DNA of 6,921 bases, from NCBI GenBank assembly GCA_964388665.1, contig CAYMBJ010000131.1, positions 1 through 6,921 on the forward strand. The letters are read 5' to 3'. This stretch comes from CALCCV01 sp964388665. GTDB taxonomy: Bacteria > Bdellovibrionota > Bdellovibrionia > Bdellovibrionales > Bdellovibrionaceae. Both the position numbers and the translations under genes were made by a program. The notes beneath the pieces were generated by a model that did not search any database, was not told the origin of the DNA, and worked only from the letters and a program-made list of their open reading frames with translations. Shown here piece by piece: positions 5,508-6,921 of the stretch (the first letter of the stretch is position 1; each line of letters starts with the position of its first letter).

Positions 5508-6686
5508 ATGAGTGAACATAATTTGGGTGAGCTCAATCACCGACCTGCTCTCACCCAACTTTCAGACGATGAAACCGCTTTTTGCGAGGCCGTGCGCTCA
5601 TTTGCCGACACAGAAATCCGCCCCAAAGTGGCACAAATGGATGAAAAGGCTGAGATGAGCAGCGATGTGGTAAAAAAACTCTTTGAAATGGGACTTATGG
5701 CCATTGAAACTCCTGAAAAATGGGGCGGTGCCGGCTCTACCTTCACAATGGCTTGCCTGGCTGTTGAGGAGATTGCCAAGGTCGATGGCAGCGTCAGCGT
5801 GCTACTGGATGTTCAAAACACTCTCGTGACAAATGCTCTCCTAAAGTGGGCAACCGATGCGCAAAAGGATCATTACCTTCCTAAAATGGCCAGTGAATGG
5901 GTGGGCGCATACGCTCTGTCGGAGAGCGGCAGTGGCAGTGACGCCTTTGCCCTAAAGCTCACCGCTACACCCAAAGGCGAAAAATTTGTTTTGAATGGCA
6001 CCAAGCTCTGGATCACCAATGCCAAAGAGGCCCATGTCTTTATTGTGTTTGCCAATGTCGATCCAAGCAAGGGCTACAAAGGCATCACTGCCTTTTTGGT
6101 CGAAAAGGGCAGTGCTGGTTTTAAGGTGGGCAAGAAAGAAGACAAACTCGGCATTCGCGCCAGTTCCACATGTGAATTGCTTTTTGAAAATTGCGAGTTG
6201 GATCGCGCTCAGGTTCTCGGAGAGATTGGCAAGGGCTACAAAATTGCCATCGAGACTCTAAATGAAGGTCGAATTGGCATTGGCGCACAGATGCTAGGGA
6301 TTGCCCACGGCGCCTATGACGCCACAAAAAATTACATCAAAACTCGCGAGCAATTTGGCAAGAACATCAGCCAATTTCAGGGAGTGCAGTTTCAGCTTGC
6401 TGAAATGCGCACCTCTCTCGAAGCGGCTCGGCTTATGGTCTACAATGCTGCCCGCCTCAAAGACGCCGGTGCAGATTTTATAGAAGCGGCTGCCATGGCA
6501 AAATTGTATTCATCCAAAGCCGCCGAAAAGATCACATCCATGGCTGTGGATCTCTATGGCGGCAACGGCTTTACCAAAGAGTACCCGGTCGAAAAATTTT
6601 GGCGAGACGCAAAGATTGGCCAAATCTATGAGGGCACCTCCAATATGCAACTGCAAACGATTGCAAAAATGGAACTCGATAAGTAG
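5508..6686 (+). CDS. Acyl-CoA dehydrogenase, short/branched-chain type
   Basis: This FAD enzyme introduces the alpha-beta double bond in acyl-CoA and passes electrons to electron-transfer flavoprotein in the cytoplasm. The three domains are complete in 392 residues: N-terminal helices (18-130), a beta domain with the family signature ALSESGSGSDAFA (136-148), the flavin-contacting WITN (168-171) and KLGIRASST (213-221), and a C-terminal helical domain with LNEGRIGI (251-258), TREQFGK (279-285) and YPVEKFWRDAKIGQIYEGTSN (359-379). Glu375 in IYEGTSN is the catalytic base. From memory the protein resembles the short/branched-chain (2-methylbutanoyl-CoA) dehydrogenase ACADSB nearly end to end, including NVDPxxGYKGITxFLV and LEAARLxxYNAARL, so isoleucine/valine breakdown is plausible; butyryl-CoA is an alternative. 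The ATG at 5508 is preferred over 5466 for its ribosome site. No partner genes (etfAB, enoyl-CoA hydratase) are adjacent, so it stands alone in this window. Confidence 0.95.
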   Translation: MSEHNLGELNHRPALTQLSDDETAFCEAVRSFADTEIRPKVAQMDEKAEMSSDVVKKLFEMGLMAIETPEKWGGAGSTFTMACLAVEEIAKVDGSVSVLLDVQNTLVTNALLKWATDAQKDHYLPKMASEWVGAYALSESGSGSDAFALKLTATPKGEKFVLNGTKLWITNAKEAHVFIVFANVDPSKGYKGITAFLVEKGSAGFKVGKKEDKLGIRASSTCELLFENCELDRAQVLGEIGKGYKIAIETLNEGRIGIGAQMLGIAHGAYDATKNYIKTREQFGKNISQFQGVQFQLAEMRTSLEAARLMVYNAARLKDAGADFIEAAAMAKLYSSKAAEKITSMAVDLYGGNGFTKEYPVEKFWRDAKIGQIYEGTSNMQLQTIAKMELDK

Positions 6687-6764
6687 CGGACGCAGTGTCT
6701 AGCTCTGCAGTTGCTGAATTATGTCACTTGTCGACTCGTTTTCTACAGGTGTCGCCGAGAGAGG

Positions 6765-6791
6765 AAAAAATCAAAATGACTTCAAATCATT
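6765..6791 (-). terminator. Weak hairpin plus T-rich tract after the right-edge gene
   Basis: On the minus strand AATGA and TCATT (6787-6791 and 6775-6779 in plus coordinates) can pair, followed by TTTTGATTTTTT. It sits just past the stop of the edge gene, where a terminator is expected. The five-pair AT-rich stem is weak. I see no better candidate for the converging dehydrogenase gene in 6687-6802. Confidence 0.3.
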
Positions 6792-6802
6792 GTATGAACC
6801 TG

Positions 6803-6921
6803 CTATTGGAATATTTTTTTTTGCCGTGGCTTTTGATAAAACTGTTTCATCAGTTCACCAATAACGCCCGGATCGGTGGAATCTCCGCGTAAATTTGGTT
6901 TTTCGTAAAATTCAATTTTTA
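6803..6921 (-). CDS. C-terminal end of an unidentified protein (partial)
   Basis: Reading the minus strand from the right edge gives 38 codons open to a TAG at 6803-6805, with two further bases at the window border, so the gene starts outside. The peptide has a normal protein-like composition, with segments KIEFYEKPNLRGDSTDPG and VIGELMKQFYQKPRQKK followed by IFQ at the end. I do not recognise the family. A run of nine A on the coding strand (6814-6822) covers the Lys-Lys codons near the end and could be a slippage site. It converges with the acyl-CoA dehydrogenase gene, with 116 bases between the two stop codons. It is preferred over a plus-strand frame across the same bases (6695-6892), which lacks a ribosome site and family motifs. 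Confidence 0.6.
   Translation of the reverse strand, partial: KIEFYEKPNLRGDSTDPGVIGELMKQFYQKPRQKKIFQ

Noticed and set aside
5351..5536. Minus-strand frame with A-L-D-I-A-like pentapeptides, resembling a pentapeptide-repeat protein
   Set aside because: Its only ATG lies antisense inside the dehydrogenase gene without a ribosome site; the repeats are kept as a DNA feature only.
6695..6892. Plus-strand 65-codon frame after the dehydrogenase
   Set aside because: No ribosome site or motif; the minus-strand frame across the same bases reads more like real protein.

Overview
The window looks like a piece of chromosome from a Gram-negative bacterium of the Bdellovibrionota/deltaproteobacterial type. 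This is inferred from gene order (M50 protease, trpS, scpA, scpB), which I recall as common in those lineages, and from the style of the ScpA and TrpRS proteins. It is not proven by a marker gene. Nothing looks like a prophage, insertion sequence, CRISPR array, tRNA or rRNA.

Layout. Positions 890-5219 carry four tightly packed minus-strand genes, read from right to left: a compact M50/site-2 membrane metalloprotease, tryptophanyl-tRNA synthetase (trpS), and the two SMC (condensin) partners scpA and scpB. trpS starts 26 or fewer bases after the protease gene, trpS and scpA overlap by 4 or 10 bases, and scpA and scpB overlap by 8. This is almost certainly one operon with translational coupling. 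Downstream on the same strand, after a 443-base non-coding gap, lies a small exported protein of unknown function (36-446). To the right of the operon a 288-base divergent spacer (5220-5507) leads to a plus-strand acyl-CoA dehydrogenase resembling the short/branched-chain enzyme (5508-6686). Converging on it from the right edge is the last 38 codons of an unidentified minus-strand gene (6803-6921).

How the genes work together. ScpA (kleisin) and ScpB (paired winged-helix protein) form the non-SMC part of the Smc-ScpAB complex that compacts and segregates chromosomes. Here both carry long acidic, probably disordered tails; ScpB is about twice the usual length and has a basic N-terminus and an internal decapeptide repeat. 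TrpRS has an N-terminal extension and four cysteines arranged almost exactly as in the [4Fe-4S]-binding TrpRS of Thermotoga maritima. The dehydrogenase belongs to fatty-acid/branched-chain amino-acid breakdown and is functionally separate from the operon.

No clear new system is visible. The points most worth a second look are the iron-sulfur motif in TrpRS, the repeat-rich acidic ScpB, the possibly truncated exported protein, and the divergent spacer, which holds a degenerate 15-base tandem repeat, a decamer direct repeat and a 14-codon mini-ORF with a strong ribosome-binding site.
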